A stretch of DNA of 44,230 nucleotides, taken from contig JAGBLF010000011.1 in assembly GCA_017635595.1 (NCBI GenBank), positions 1 to 44,230 on the forward strand. The letters are read 5' to 3'. The DNA comes from Alphaproteobacteria bacterium. GTDB lineage: Bacteria; Pseudomonadota; Alphaproteobacteria; RF32; CAG-239. Made by a program: the position numbers and the translations under genes. The notes under the pieces were generated by a model. It did no database searches. It worked only from the letters and a program-made list of their open reading frames with translations, and was not told where the DNA came from. Shown here piece after piece: positions 16,557-26,600 of this stretch; the stretch's first letter is position 1, and the number at the start of each line of letters is the position of its first letter.

Positions 16557-17266
16557 TGGTTGAAGAAAAAGACGAAACGATTATCGAACATTTGGAGGCA
16601 CTGCGTGCGGTGCTGATTAAGTCGTTGCTGTCTTTGGCAATCGGACTTGTGCCGATATTTTGCGTAACACCTTATTTTATCAATATTTTGATTCGGATAA
16701 TGATGGGGGAAAATAATGTTCAACTTAACTTTTTTTCACCGATGGAAGTCTTTATTCTGCAAATTAAAACGGCATTGGTCTTGGATATTTTGGTCTGTTT
16801 TCCGTATATTGCCAAACAGGTGTGGAATTTTGTGCTGCCGGCATTGTATGAATATGAACGCAATTTTGTAAAATCGATTGTTTTGATATCAAGTTTATTG
16901 TTTATCATCGGCGTATTGTTTTGCTTGTTTTTCATATTGCCGTCGGTTATCCGCTTCGGACTAAGTTTTGTGACCGACAGTATTCGACCGGTACTGGGGA
17001 TTAATAACATCATATCTCTGGCTTTATGGCTTTCATTTATCTTTGGCATGATGTTTCAATTTCCATTGATAACATATGCGTTGATTCGCTCGGATATTGT
17101 GTCTTATGAAACGATTAAAAGTAAGCGTTCATATATCTTTGTAGGTGTTTTGATTTTGTCAGGCTTATTGACACCGCCGGATGTTATCAGTCAGTTAATG
17201 CTGACTTTACCGACGTATGGCTTGTTCGAAATCGGATTAATTTTAGGTAAAAAAACAAAAAAATAA
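16556..17266 (+). CDS. tatC: TatC translocase receptor subunit
   Basis: 236 residues, six TM segments. Conserved TatC features are visible: IIEHLEALR at the N-terminus, VWNFVLPALYEYER (with the Glu that binds the twin-arginine signal) near residues 89-102, and LPTYGLFEIGLILG near the end. It recognises RR signal peptides; likely local clients are the aldo/keto reductase at 17333 and the MBL protein at 21286. The MerR-type promoter of the next operon begins at the base after the stop codon. Whether this is the only Tat system of the genome cannot be told. Confidence 0.95.
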   Translation: MVEEKDETIIEHLEALRAVLIKSLLSLAIGLVPIFCVTPYFINILIRIMMGENNVQLNFFSPMEVFILQIKTALVLDILVCFPYIAKQVWNFVLPALYEYERNFVKSIVLISSLLFIIGVLFCLFFILPSVIRFGLSFVTDSIRPVLGINNIISLALWLSFIFGMMFQFPLITYALIRSDIVSYETIKSKRSYIFVGVLILSGLLTPPDVISQLMLTLPTYGLFEIGLILGKKTKK

Positions 17267-17297
17267 TTGACATAGAGTGTACTCTAAAATGTAAATT
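17267..17297 (+). promoter_or_regulatory. MerR-type promoter/operator of the AKR-lar operon
   Basis: TTGACA (17267-17272), 19-bp spacer, TAAATT (17292-17297). The spacer contains the perfect 14-bp palindrome TAGAGTGTACTCTA (17273-17286). Same geometry and dyad as the site before merR. Confidence 0.8.
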
Positions 17298-17332
17298 ATG
17301 TAAAAATAAACAGATTCATAGGAGATTTTATT

Positions 17333-18571
17333 ATGAACAGACGCGAATTTTTAATGAGTACTTTGGCAACTTTTGCATTAGCAGCTCTGCCTAAATTAAC
17401 AATAGCCGAAACAATCGACGTTTCAGAAGAAGTCAAAAAACAAATCAACAATAACAACAAACTCGGCTTCGGTTTCATGCGTTTGCCGTTAAAAGACAAA
17501 AATGATCAAACCTCCATTGATTATGATACTTTAAATAAAATGGTTGATAAATTTATGGAACGCGGGTTTACCTATTTTGACACCGCGTGGATGTATATGG
17601 GGTATGAAAGTGAAATTGCCATAAGAAAAGCTGTTGTTGAACGCAAACCGCGCGATAGCTACACCGTTGCCAGCAAAATGCCTATCGGTATGGTAACAAG
17701 TTCCGAAAATATGGAAGAAATTTTTAATAAACAGCTCGAAAAAACAGGCTTGGAATATTTTGATTACTATCTGGTACATAATGTGAATGCAGGCACAATG
17801 CCAAATGTTGAAAAATATGACCCATTTAAGTTTATTCTCCAGAAGAAAAAAGAAGGAAAGATAAAACACATCGGCTTTTCTTTCCATGATTCGGCCGAAA
17901 TGTTGGAAGATATTTTAAGTAAACATCCGGAGGTTGAGTTTGTTCAATTACAAATCAACTATATCGATTGGGATAATGCGACAATTCAATCGCGTAAATG
18001 CTATGAAGTGGCGCAGAAATATAATTTACCGGTAGTAGTCATGGAACCGGTTAAAGGAGGAACTTTAGCTGAAGTTCCGGAAAATGTGGAAAAAATATTT
18101 AAGGCGGCTGAACCTGATATGTCTGTTGCCTCATGGGCTATTCGCTATGCGGCAAGTTTGCCGGGAGTACGCACGGTTTTAAGTGGCATGACAACAATGG
18201 AACAATTAGAAGATAACACAAGCTACATGCAAAACTTTAAGCCGTTAAACGATTCCGAAAATAAAACCATTGAAGAAGCCATTAAAGCATTGCACGCCGC
18301 AATTGCCATTCCGTGTACGGCCTGCAGATATTGCGTTGAGCATTGCCCTATGAAAATTAATATTCCGGGATTGTTTGCATTGTATAATGCCGAAAAGCAG
18401 GAAAAATCCGATAAACCGTTTACGATACAAAGAGTTTATTATAATAATCTGACTAAGGATGCCGGTAAAGCTTCACAGTGTGTGCACTGTAAAAATTGTG
18501 AAAAACATTGTCCGCAGCATATAGTCATTAACGAGTGGATGACTAAAATTGCCCAAACATTTGAGGGTTAA
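17333..18571 (+). CDS. Tat-exported aldo/keto reductase with C-terminal 2x[4Fe-4S] ferredoxin domain
   Basis: 412 residues. Twin-arginine signal [20 protein letters not shown] at the N-terminus, cleavage probably after TIA (25). AKR barrel ~40-305 with tetrad candidates D83, Y88, K115 and H149. C-terminal ferredoxin-like part with C328/C331/C334/C338 and C383/C386/C389/C393. The Fe-S clusters explain the need for Tat export of a folded protein and allow electrons to come from a ferredoxin or quinol-linked donor instead of NADPH, which is absent outside the cytoplasm. The polyferredoxin two genes upstream of this one (separated by tatA and tatC) is the obvious donor. SD TAGGAG. First gene of a six-gene operon. 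Confidence 0.92.
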   Translation: MNRREFLMSTLATFALAALPKLTIAETIDVSEEVKKQINNNNKLGFGFMRLPLKDKNDQTSIDYDTLNKMVDKFMERGFTYFDTAWMYMGYESEIAIRKAVVERKPRDSYTVASKMPIGMVTSSENMEEIFNKQLEKTGLEYFDYYLVHNVNAGTMPNVEKYDPFKFILQKKKEGKIKHIGFSFHDSAEMLEDILSKHPEVEFVQLQINYIDWDNATIQSRKCYEVAQKYNLPVVVMEPVKGGTLAEVPENVEKIFKAAEPDMSVASWAIRYAASLPGVRTVLSGMTTMEQLEDNTSYMQNFKPLNDSENKTIEEAIKALHAAIAIPCTACRYCVEHCPMKINIPGLFALYNAEKQEKSDKPFTIQRVYYNNLTKDAGKASQCVHCKNCEKHCPQHIVINEWMTKIAQTFEG

Positions 18572-18576
18572 AGGAT

Positions 18577-19254
18577 ATGGATAACACATATTCGGATATC
18601 GGTTTTGCCAAGCTCGATTTAAGTCGGGAGGAAAGAACCGGTGCTCCGGAAACCGTTTATTGTGCCGGTAAAACCTGTGAGCAATTACTTATAATCCTGA
18701 AAACTTTTTATGAAAAAGGGATAGCTGTATTGGGTACGCGCTGTTCAACCGCACAATACGACTACGTGAAAGATAGCGGTTTGCCGCTACATTATAATGA
18801 AACCTCTCACATAATTGTTTTAGGACAGCATAAATATGTTCAATCAGCCGGAATATTAGCTGTTTGCGCTGCCGGAACCGCTGATTTGCCGGTTGCAGAA
18901 GAAGCTGCGCAAGTTGCGGAATTTTTTGGAATAAAGGTTGAACGGTATTATGATGTCGGTATCGCCGGGTTGCACCGTTTGCTGTCTAAAATAGAAAATA
19001 TCAGAAAAGCTGATGTCGTGATTGCGGCTGCTGGTATGGAAGGGGCTTTGCCGAGTGTTGTTGCCGGATTAATAAAAGCGCCGGTTATTGCTGTTCCGAC
19101 ATCGGTCGGCTACGGTGCCTCTTTCCAAGGATTAACCGCACTGTTGGCGATGCTGAATTCATGTGCTGAAGGGGTATCCGTTGTTAATATTGATAACGGC
19201 TTCGGTGCGGCAATGGCAGCAAGGAAAATTTTACGCTTAAAGGAACAAAAATGA
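18577..19254 (+). CDS. larB: LarB, nickel-pincer cofactor synthesis (NaAD carboxylase/hydrolase)
   Basis: 225 residues with the AIR-carboxylase-like core: GIAVLGTRCSTAQYDYV, a central GILAVCAAGTADLPVAEEA, AAAGMEGALPSVVAGL and PTSVGYGASFQGL. LarB carboxylates the pyridinium ring of nicotinic acid adenine dinucleotide and cleaves off AMP, the first step to the nickel-pincer nucleotide of lactate racemase. SD AAAGGAT overlaps the end of the 5-bp intergenic gap. The stop overlaps the larC start by 4 bp. Confidence 0.94.
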   Translation: MDNTYSDIGFAKLDLSREERTGAPETVYCAGKTCEQLLIILKTFYEKGIAVLGTRCSTAQYDYVKDSGLPLHYNETSHIIVLGQHKYVQSAGILAVCAAGTADLPVAEEAAQVAEFFGIKVERYYDVGIAGLHRLLSKIENIRKADVVIAAAGMEGALPSVVAGLIKAPVIAVPTSVGYGASFQGLTALLAMLNSCAEGVSVVNIDNGFGAAMAARKILRLKEQK

Positions 19255-20462
19255 CAAAATATCTTTATTTTGACGGGACTTGCGGAATTTCAGGCGATAT
19301 GACAGTGGCTTCTCTTTTGGATTTGGGGGCAAGTCGCGAAAAATTGGATAAAGCTATCGAAAGTCTGAATTTAGAGGGATTTCATTATCATATAGAGCGC
19401 AAAAACTCTTACAGCATAGCAGGGCTTGATTTTGATGTGCATTTGCATCATCATGACGAACCGCACGAAGAACATTATCATGAACATCATCACCATGAAC
19501 ACCGTCATTTGAGCGATGTCTACGAGATTATTGAGCGTGCGGAAATGAATGATAAATCACGCGAATTGGCAAAAAAAATCTTTTTCATCGTTGCCGAGGC
19601 GGAAGCTAAAGCACATGGTGTTTCTGTTGAAGAAGTCCACTTTCACGAAGTCGGTACAATTGATTCGATTGTTGATATTATCTCGGCAGCGGTTCTGCTT
19701 GATGATTTAGGTATTGATAATGTTATTGTTACCAAATTGAGCGAAGGCAGCGGTACAATCACTTGTCAGCACGGTGAATTACCGGTGCCGGTGCCGGCGG
19801 TCTTAAATATTGCTCAAACGTACGGAATTCCGCTGCATCTGACTGACAATAAAGGAGAAATGGTCACACCGACGGGTATTGCCATATTAGCAGCTTTGCA
19901 GCCAATCAATGCTTTACCGGAAACTTACAAAATCACACAATCCGGCATCGGTTTGGGTAAACGCGATTTTGGTCATGCCAATTTTCTGCGCACAATGATT
20001 CTTGAAGATATAATAAAACCAGATGCCATGTATGCTCTTGAAAGCAATATTGATGATTGTTCTGCAGAAATACTTTCTCTGGCAATGGAAAAAATTTTCG
20101 CTGCCGGAGCATATGATGTGCATTTTGAACCGTGCTATATGAAGAAAAATCGTCCGGCCTATATTTTGCGTGCCATCGTGCCGGCAAGTGCACTGGAAGC
20201 CGTTGAGTATGCCGTTCTTAAATATACCACAACCATAGGATTGCGCAAATATCCTGTTGAAAGAACTTGCATGGAACGCAAAAAAATCAAAGTGCAACTT
20301 AAATTCGGCGATGTTGAAGTAAAAGTTTCAACTTACAAGGATATTGTGCGCTGTCAGCCGGAGTATGAAAGTGTCAAAAAACTTTCGGAAGAAAGCGGAA
20401 AGGATTTTCAATTTATCTATAATCTTGCTCAGCATGCGGCTATGAAAAATGAGGAAAAATAA
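19251..20462 (+). CDS. larC: LarC, nickel insertion enzyme (CTP-dependent cyclometallase)
   Basis: 403 residues. N-terminus YLYFDGTCGISGDMTVASLLDLG is diagnostic. A His-rich metal-loading stretch follows (~67-86; many HH, HE repeats), then VHFHEVGTIDSIVDI, and the C-terminal domain with LESNIDDCSAEIL and YTTTIGLRKYPVERTCM. LarC inserts Ni into the pincer nucleotide using CTP. It is one continuous frame, unlike the Lactiplantibacillus larC1/larC2 pair joined by programmed frameshifting. Tightly spaced: 4-bp overlap upstream, 2 bp before larE. Confidence 0.95.
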   Translation: MTKYLYFDGTCGISGDMTVASLLDLGASREKLDKAIESLNLEGFHYHIERKNSYSIAGLDFDVHLHHHDEPHEEHYHEHHHHEHRHLSDVYEIIERAEMNDKSRELAKKIFFIVAEAEAKAHGVSVEEVHFHEVGTIDSIVDIISAAVLLDDLGIDNVIVTKLSEGSGTITCQHGELPVPVPAVLNIAQTYGIPLHLTDNKGEMVTPTGIAILAALQPINALPETYKITQSGIGLGKRDFGHANFLRTMILEDIIKPDAMYALESNIDDCSAEILSLAMEKIFAAGAYDVHFEPCYMKKNRPAYILRAIVPASALEAVEYAVLKYTTTIGLRKYPVERTCMERKKIKVQLKFGDVEVKVSTYKDIVRCQPEYESVKKLSEESGKDFQFIYNLAQHAAMKNEEK

Positions 20463-20464
20463 CA

Positions 20465-21289
20465 ATGGATAAATTGCATCAAAAATTAGAAAAGCTGCAA
20501 ACATATTTCAAAGAGTTGGGTTCTGTTGCCGTAGCTTTTTCAAGCGGGGTTGATTCGACCTTTATGTTGGCGGTTGCTTCAAATGTTTTACCGAAAGATA
20601 AAGTTTTGGCTCTGACTGCGGCTTCTGCATCGTTTCCTAAAAGAGAATTGAATGCAGCACAGCAATTTTGCAATGACAGAGGGATTAAACATATTATATT
20701 CAGCTCAGAAGAATTAGATATCGAGGGTTTTAAACATAATCCTAAAAACCGTTGCTACTTATGCAAACATGAATTGTTCACGAAAATTAAAGAGCTGACA
20801 GCACAAAACAACATAGAATATGTTTGTGAGGGTTCAAATATGGATGACTTGGGCGACTATCGCCCCGGTTTACAAGCCGTAGCCGAACTTGGCATCAAAA
20901 GCCCTTTGCGCGAGGCGGCATTAACCAAACAAGATATTCGTGATTTATCAAAAGAAATGAACTTACCGACTTGGAACAAACCTTCGTTTGCCTGTTTAGC
21001 CTCCCGTTTTGTGTATGGTGAATTGATTTCCGAAGAAAAATTACAAATGGTTGATAAGGCAGAACAATTGCTGATTGATTTAGGATTTTCACAAGTTCGT
21101 GTTCGTATTCATGGAAAAATTGCCCGCATCGAGATATTACCGGAAGAGTTTGCTAAAATAACAGCTCCATCTATACGGGACAAAATTTATACCGCTTTTA
21201 ACGATTACGGATTTTCCTATGTGGCGCTTGATTTAAAAGGTTACCGCACCGGCTCCATGAATGAAACTATCTTAAAGGACAATAAATGA
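20465..21289 (+). CDS. larE: LarE, sulfur-transfer PP-loop ATPase for nickel-pincer cofactor
   Basis: 274 residues. PP-loop SSGVDS at 26-31. KPSFACLASR contains C177, which matches the sacrificial Cys176 of Lactiplantibacillus LarE. A further CYLC (C97/C100) is present. LarE adenylates the pyridinium dicarboxylate nucleotide and adds two sulfurs, ready for nickel insertion by LarC. With larB and larC it completes the cofactor pathway; larA itself is not in the window. The stop overlaps the next start by 4 bp. Confidence 0.95.
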   Translation: MDKLHQKLEKLQTYFKELGSVAVAFSSGVDSTFMLAVASNVLPKDKVLALTAASASFPKRELNAAQQFCNDRGIKHIIFSSEELDIEGFKHNPKNRCYLCKHELFTKIKELTAQNNIEYVCEGSNMDDLGDYRPGLQAVAELGIKSPLREAALTKQDIRDLSKEMNLPTWNKPSFACLASRFVYGELISEEKLQMVDKAEQLLIDLGFSQVRVRIHGKIARIEILPEEFAKITAPSIRDKIYTAFNDYGFSYVALDLKGYRTGSMNETILKDNK

Positions 21290-22386
21290 CAAGACGAGAA
21301 TTTTTATTGGGAAGTTCAGCTCTTTTGGCCATCGGTGTTACCGGATATGTTAATTTGGCTAAATTCGGACATTTGCCTGATGAAATCAGCCTGAAAAAAA
21401 TAAAGTTATCTCCGCATTATAAAAACGGCAAATTTCAGAATCTGCACCATACGGAAAAAATGACAGGAAAAGGAGGATTTATCGGCACAATGTACGATTT
21501 TTGGTTTAGAAATCATCCTGATACCAAACCGAATAAACCGGTTCCGACTATTAAAACGGATTTAAAAAAAATAGCAAAGGAAAAAGATATATTGGTGTGG
21601 TTCGGACATTCATCAGCTTATTTTCAACTGGGCGGAAAATCATTTTTGCTTGATCCTGTGTTTAGCAATAATGCTTCGCCGTTACCTCATAATGTTGTGC
21701 CGTTTAAGGGGACAAATATTTATTCTGTTGATGATATGCCGGAAATTGATTATCTGATTATTACACATGACCATTATGATCATCTTGATTATGAAACAAT
21801 TTTGGCATTAAAACCAAAAGTCAAAAATGTGGTAACCGGTCTTGGTGTCGGTTCACATCTGAGATACTGGGGATATGATAACAATATTATCAATGAGCTT
21901 GACTGGTATGAAAACATTGATATCGATAACGGTAAAATTCATTGTCTGCCGGCACGCCATTTTTCCGGCAGGTTGTTCGAATGCCGCACTTTGTGGGCAT
22001 CGTTTTTAGTGGAAGTAGATGGTTATAAACTTTATATGAGCGGAGATTCCGGCTATGATGATCATTATAAAGCCATCGGTGAAAAGTTCGGCGCTATAGA
22101 TTTGGTCTTGCTGGAAGCCGGACAATATGACAAAAATTGGCGCTATATCCATGAACATCCTGAAGAATTTATCAAGTCATCTGTGGATTTGAAGGCTAAG
22201 AGAATTATTCCGGTGCATAATTCCAAATTTTGTATTTGTAATCACCCGTGGTATGATCCGCTGGATAAAATAGATGAATTAAACCAAAAAAACGGCCTGA
22301 ATATTATTACCCCTAAAATCGGTGAACCGATTGATTTAAGGAATAATGAACAACAATTTTCTTCTTGGTGGAAGGAGCTAAAATAA
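21286..22386 (+). CDS. exported MBL-fold hydrolase, UlaG/NAPE-PLD-like, with twin-arginine leader
   Basis: 366 residues. N-terminus MTRREFLLGSSALLAIGV is a twin-arginine leader, perhaps uncleaved and serving as an anchor because no AxA follows clearly. The catalytic domain has WFGHSSAYFQLGG, LLDPVFS, THDHYDHLDYETI (HxHxDH), PARHFSGR, MSGDSGYDDH and IPVHNSKF, the pattern of UlaG/RomA/NAPE-PLD-type metallohydrolases acting on lactones or phosphodiesters. Its place between larE and a nickel transporter is unexplained; its substrate may be linked to the exported reductase. Overlaps larE by 4 bp and the next gene by 1 bp. Confidence 0.85.
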   Translation: MTRREFLLGSSALLAIGVTGYVNLAKFGHLPDEISLKKIKLSPHYKNGKFQNLHHTEKMTGKGGFIGTMYDFWFRNHPDTKPNKPVPTIKTDLKKIAKEKDILVWFGHSSAYFQLGGKSFLLDPVFSNNASPLPHNVVPFKGTNIYSVDDMPEIDYLIITHDHYDHLDYETILALKPKVKNVVTGLGVGSHLRYWGYDNNIINELDWYENIDIDNGKIHCLPARHFSGRLFECRTLWASFLVEVDGYKLYMSGDSGYDDHYKAIGEKFGAIDLVLLEAGQYDKNWRYIHEHPEEFIKSSVDLKAKRIIPVHNSKFCICNHPWYDPLDKIDELNQKNGLNIITPKIGEPIDLRNNEQQFSSWWKELK

Positions 22387-23051
22387 TGACTTTATATGCT
22401 TTATGGATGACAGCATTGCTGACAGCCGTCATTCACACGATTACCGGTCCGGATCACTATTTGCCTTTTATCGCTATAGCTAAAAGCCGTGATTATTCCT
22501 TAAAAAAAACATTATTGTGGACGTTTATTTGCGGTTTAGGGCATATCGGCAGTGCACTTGTTATTGCTCTCGGATTTGTGTATCTGTCGCATTTTTGGAC
22601 GGATAGTCAGTATGCGTGGATTGAAGATAATCGCTCTGACGTGGCGGCCTATGCACTAATCGGTTTGGGTGGTGCATATTTGTTATGGGCCTTGCGCCAC
22701 AGATGGCTTCACCATACGGGCAGAGCACATCATCATGGACATCATATGCACGGCGGTTCTGAATTAAAAGATAAGAATATAACCGTTTGGGTATTGTTTA
22801 TTATTTTTGTTTTGGGACCATGTGAAGCTTTATTACCGATTTTAACCGCTTCGAGTGTGATGGGAATACCGGCAGTCATCAGCTCGACAATTATCTTTTC
22901 AATCGCGACAATTACCACAATGCTGGCCGCTGTCTGCTTGGGATACTATGGCTTGGAAGCATTGCGATTTAAAAAATTGGAAGCGTATGCGCATGAACTG
23001 GCCGGAGCAACCGTGATGGCTTGTGGTATTGCAATCTTGTGCGGTTTATAA
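22386..23051 (+). CDS. NicO/UreH-type nickel transporter
   Basis: 221 residues, about six TM segments. The HX5DH motif (H17 TITGP D23 H24) at the start of TM1 is the NicO/RcnA-family signature. A His-rich cytoplasmic loop (HHHGHHMHGG, ~115-125) follows, and FVLGPCEALLPIL forms the second conserved block. Expected to import (or export) Ni2+; with larBCE, import to feed the pincer cofactor is most likely. The start at 22386 overlaps the previous stop (TAATG) and has GGAG upstream; an earlier in-frame ATG at 22365 lies inside the MBL gene. Last gene of the operon. Confidence 0.88.
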   Translation: MTLYALWMTALLTAVIHTITGPDHYLPFIAIAKSRDYSLKKTLLWTFICGLGHIGSALVIALGFVYLSHFWTDSQYAWIEDNRSDVAAYALIGLGGAYLLWALRHRWLHHTGRAHHHGHHMHGGSELKDKNITVWVLFIIFVLGPCEALLPILTASSVMGIPAVISSTIIFSIATITTMLAAVCLGYYGLEALRFKKLEAYAHELAGATVMACGIAILCGL

Positions 23052-23066
23052 AAATTTAGAATTCGG

Positions 23067-23373
23067 CTAAGGTTGAGCGACATTAATAGTATAATGCACT
23101 TGCTTTGCTTTATTTTTTCCGTTTCTTCCCATGGACGAACATAATATCCGTTTATGGTAATTTGTCCGGTATTTTTGATTTCAAATTTATACTCTTTGGT
23201 GCCGCCGGCACCGATTAAGGTGGTTCGCGGTGCAATATATTTTGATGAAATAACATCAATAACATTTTGTTCTTCCGGCATAATTTCAAATTGCCAACCA
23301 TAACCGGTGGTCGGATTTTCAGCTAATTTGATGGTTACAATATCGCCCAGACGTGCATCTATAATTTTGCCGC
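23067..23373 (-). pseudogene. frameshifted copy of chagasin-family inhibitor
   Basis: Degraded relative of the intact inhibitor at 26797. The frame keeps GKIIDARLGDIVTIKLAEN, NPTTGYGW, GAGG and YVRPWEE, then shifts inside a six-base homopolymer (23113-23118). In the +1 frame the normal ending resumes (KQVHYTINVAQP, stop at 23067-23069). Upstream of residue GK there is no signal peptide, only a GC-rich segment. The nucleotide match to the 26797 copy is high. A sequencing error in the homopolymer could explain the frameshift but not the missing leader. The remaining stretch to 23635 holds no gene that I can support. Confidence 0.8.
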
Positions 23374-23635
23374 AACATACGGCGGCACGCCGATACCGCC
23401 GCAACAAATGGTCAAAAACGGTCAGCCTCAGCGTTAGTTTCATACATCTGCCTTAACAGATATTGCCGTATGATTACGGTTGATTATCGCGCATTTTTTG
23501 CTTTTAGACTTATTCCGACAAAAACAAAGATATGTGTAAATCTATATATGTTTCTTGACTTTCGCGCGGAGGAGGGTAAGCTGATTACATAATAAATTTT
23601 TAGTTGCATTACTTTATTTGTTTGAGGAGGTTATT

Positions 23636-26600
23636 ATGAAGGCATACACACATTCGGCAATCGGATTGCTAACAAGACAGTATCGTTCGGTTTTAAGAAA
23701 GTGTTTTTTGATTAATTGCGGTATGTTTGCAATTATGTCGCCGGCAAATGCGTCATACGGTGATTTGGCCGAAGCGGTTGCCGATACAACAACGCCGCGA
23801 GAATATATTTTATCAGACAATGAAGTTGTGTCATCGGCACTCAGAACCATGGGCGGAACAAGTGCGACTTTAACAATTGACGGCAGCGCAAACAAATACG
23901 GTATCAATGCCGACAATGTTGCCGGTATAACAGTCGGTTTGGGCAATAGTTTAGTTTTGCAAAATCTCGGTTCGGTCACTATAAGCGGCGATGGTAAAGC
24001 TGTTGCCGATTATACGGTTAATAACTCCGTGAACGGTTTTAAGGCTGCCGAATATGGCGGGTTTGTGAATAATGCCGGTTCGATGACAATTAAAGATTCC
24101 GTTTTCAGCAATAACGCTGCACGTTACGGTACCGTTATCAATAACTCGGGGACAAATGCCAATATCAGCGAAATAACCAACGTAACTTTTTACGGTAACA
24201 AATTGTCTGATACCGGTGGTACCATTAACAATAACAGTGGCGCTTCAATAGGCAATATTAATGCCAATTTTGTGAATAACCGCGGTGATGGTCCGCATAT
24301 ATATGGTTTGTCTATTTATAATAACGGTGGTTCCATCGGTAATATCAGCGGTAAATTTGTCGGTGGAAACATAACAGCTACTCAATGGGCTGTAGGGGAA
24401 ATATATAATTCTAATGCAAGTACTCAAAATATATCGGCGGATTTCATAAGCAATTCTGCAACAGCTACTTATCTTTATGGTGGCGTTATATACAATGAAA
24501 GATCTTCGATCGGTGATATCACCGGCAATTTTGAGAACAACACGGCAGATTGTACCGGGACATATTTGACGGGTAGTGTTATCGCTAATACCTCTGGTTC
24601 TTCTATAGGTAATATCACCGGTGATTTCAAAAACAATACGGCATCAAGTATGGCAACCACTTCAGGTATTATCGCAAATATATATTCTTCTGCTAATGGA
24701 AATTACAGAGGGCCTGCAAGTATAGGCAATATCAGCGGAAATTTTGAAAATAATACCTTGTCTGGTAATAATGTTCGAGGGGTTGTTTATAACCAAAACT
24801 CTCAAATAGGGGATATTACCGGCGATCTTAAAAATAATACTTTAACGGGAAATCAAGTTTCCGGTGGTGTATATAATTCAACTGCAGCTTCAGTCATTAA
24901 TAAAATCGAAGGTTCTACTTTTGAAAATAATGTGGCAGAAGGCGGTTCTTCGTATGCTCTCGGCGCGGCAATAACAAACTTCGGAACTATTACGGAGGGT
25001 ATTATTAATGCCAAATTTATAAATAACCATGCTTCTTCTGTCGGTTCTGAAGCAATGGGCGGCGCGATATGGACAAGTAAATCCATCAAAATTGCCGCCG
25101 ATGGTTCAAAAGGTGACGGCGTATCAACATTTAAGGGCAATTATGTCGAATATGACGGTTTCAAAGGCAATGAAGCTATAGCTGTTCAAGGTGCCTCAAA
25201 TACCCTTACGCTTGAAACGAAAAACGGCGGCGTTATTAATATGTACGACTATATTTGGGGAACGAGCGGTTTTAAAACCAAAATTATCGGTGACGGCACA
25301 GGTACGATGAACTTATATAACGATATTAAAGATTCAAATGTTTCGGTTGAAAATACAACGGTTAATATCGATAACAATCAAATCAAGACAAATGCTATCG
25401 AGTTTGGTGCCGATACAACATTGAATTTAGCCGTTAACACGTTGGAAGATCACGGTAAAATAACGGCCAACACCATCACAATCAATCCGGGAGCTAAGCT
25501 TAACGTTACCTTAGCTAACGGTTTGGTAAAATACAGTGAATCGGCAACCGTTCAACTGCTTGAAGCTGATAATACCGACTTTAACAACTTTACCGACAGC
25601 TTTGATAATAAAAGATATCGTTTTGTTAAAGACGGAAAGAACGGTGCTTATATCATCAGTATGGGCAAGAGTGCCGAAGATGTGGCGCGTGAAGCCGGCG
25701 GTACGGAGGCCGAAATTGAAGCCGCAAAGGCTTGGGTGGATGAAGGCGGATTTACGCCGGGAACCAGAGCGGCCAAAGTTGCCGATAAATTAGATGCTTT
25801 AGCGCAAACTGACGGTAAAGCCTTCAATAAAGCCCTGTCTGAAATTGCACCGGCAGTTATGCCGACAGCACAAACAATTATGACCGGTCTGACGGATAAA
25901 TTGCTTTTGACGATCGATGGCCATCTGGCAGGTAAAAATCTCGGCGGTATATCTTCGGGTGAATCCGAGTTGACTTTGGACGGTATAACGGTTTGGGCTA
26001 AAACCTATTTCGGTAAAAGCAAATTAAACAGCGCGTTTGATTCTAATAATCGTGGTGTTATTGCCGGCTTAGATCGCAAAATGAGCCCGTCGGTCAAATT
26101 AGGTTTCGGTGTTCAATATGATAAAAATGATATTGATGCTTCCGGCCGCGATATTGATGTCAGCACGTTAACCGGTTTTATATATGGTCAATATAAGCCG
26201 AACAAATGGTTTGTCAGCGGTGTTGCCAGCTTCGGTAAATCGGATTATGACGAAGATAAATCGGCGTTGAATATGAAAATTAAGGATAATTTCTCGGCCA
26301 ATATTTACAGCTTGCAAGCTTTAACCGGTTATGATTTCAAATATTTAACACCGGAAATCGGGGCCAGATATTATCGCATTCAGCGTCACGGCTATCAAGA
26401 CAATATCGGACAAGATATTTCCGGTAAAAATCTGGATGTTTTGCGTGGTGTATTCGGTTTGCATACTTCGTATGAATTCGGTATGTTCAAGCCGGAAGTT
26501 TATGCCGGCATAGCTTATGACTTTGTTCGTGACAGTGATTCGGCGGTTGTCAGCCTGCCAAACGGCACCAGCTATATGGTTCAGGGTGACCATATGAAAC

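Noticed and set aside
21286..22386. Divergent LarA (cofactor user) at the MBL gene position
   Set aside because: The HxHxDH and other metal motifs are clearly metallo-beta-lactamase; no LarA motifs are present.
23371..23406. GC-rich hairpin CGGCGG/CCGCCG with flanking CCGCAAC repeats, considered as an integron-like or att site
   Set aside because: No recombinase core sites or integrase are nearby; it looks like foreign or decayed sequence, and function is not supportable.
22946..23443. A 165-codon minus-strand frame
   Set aside because: Its C-terminal third is antisense to the nickel transporter gene and results from the frameshift in the inhibitor copy; only 23067-23373 is family-like.
24244..25030. 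Repetitive tract that could be taken for a CRISPR or satellite array
   Set aside because: Repeats are degenerate, in frame and codon-structured within one autotransporter gene.
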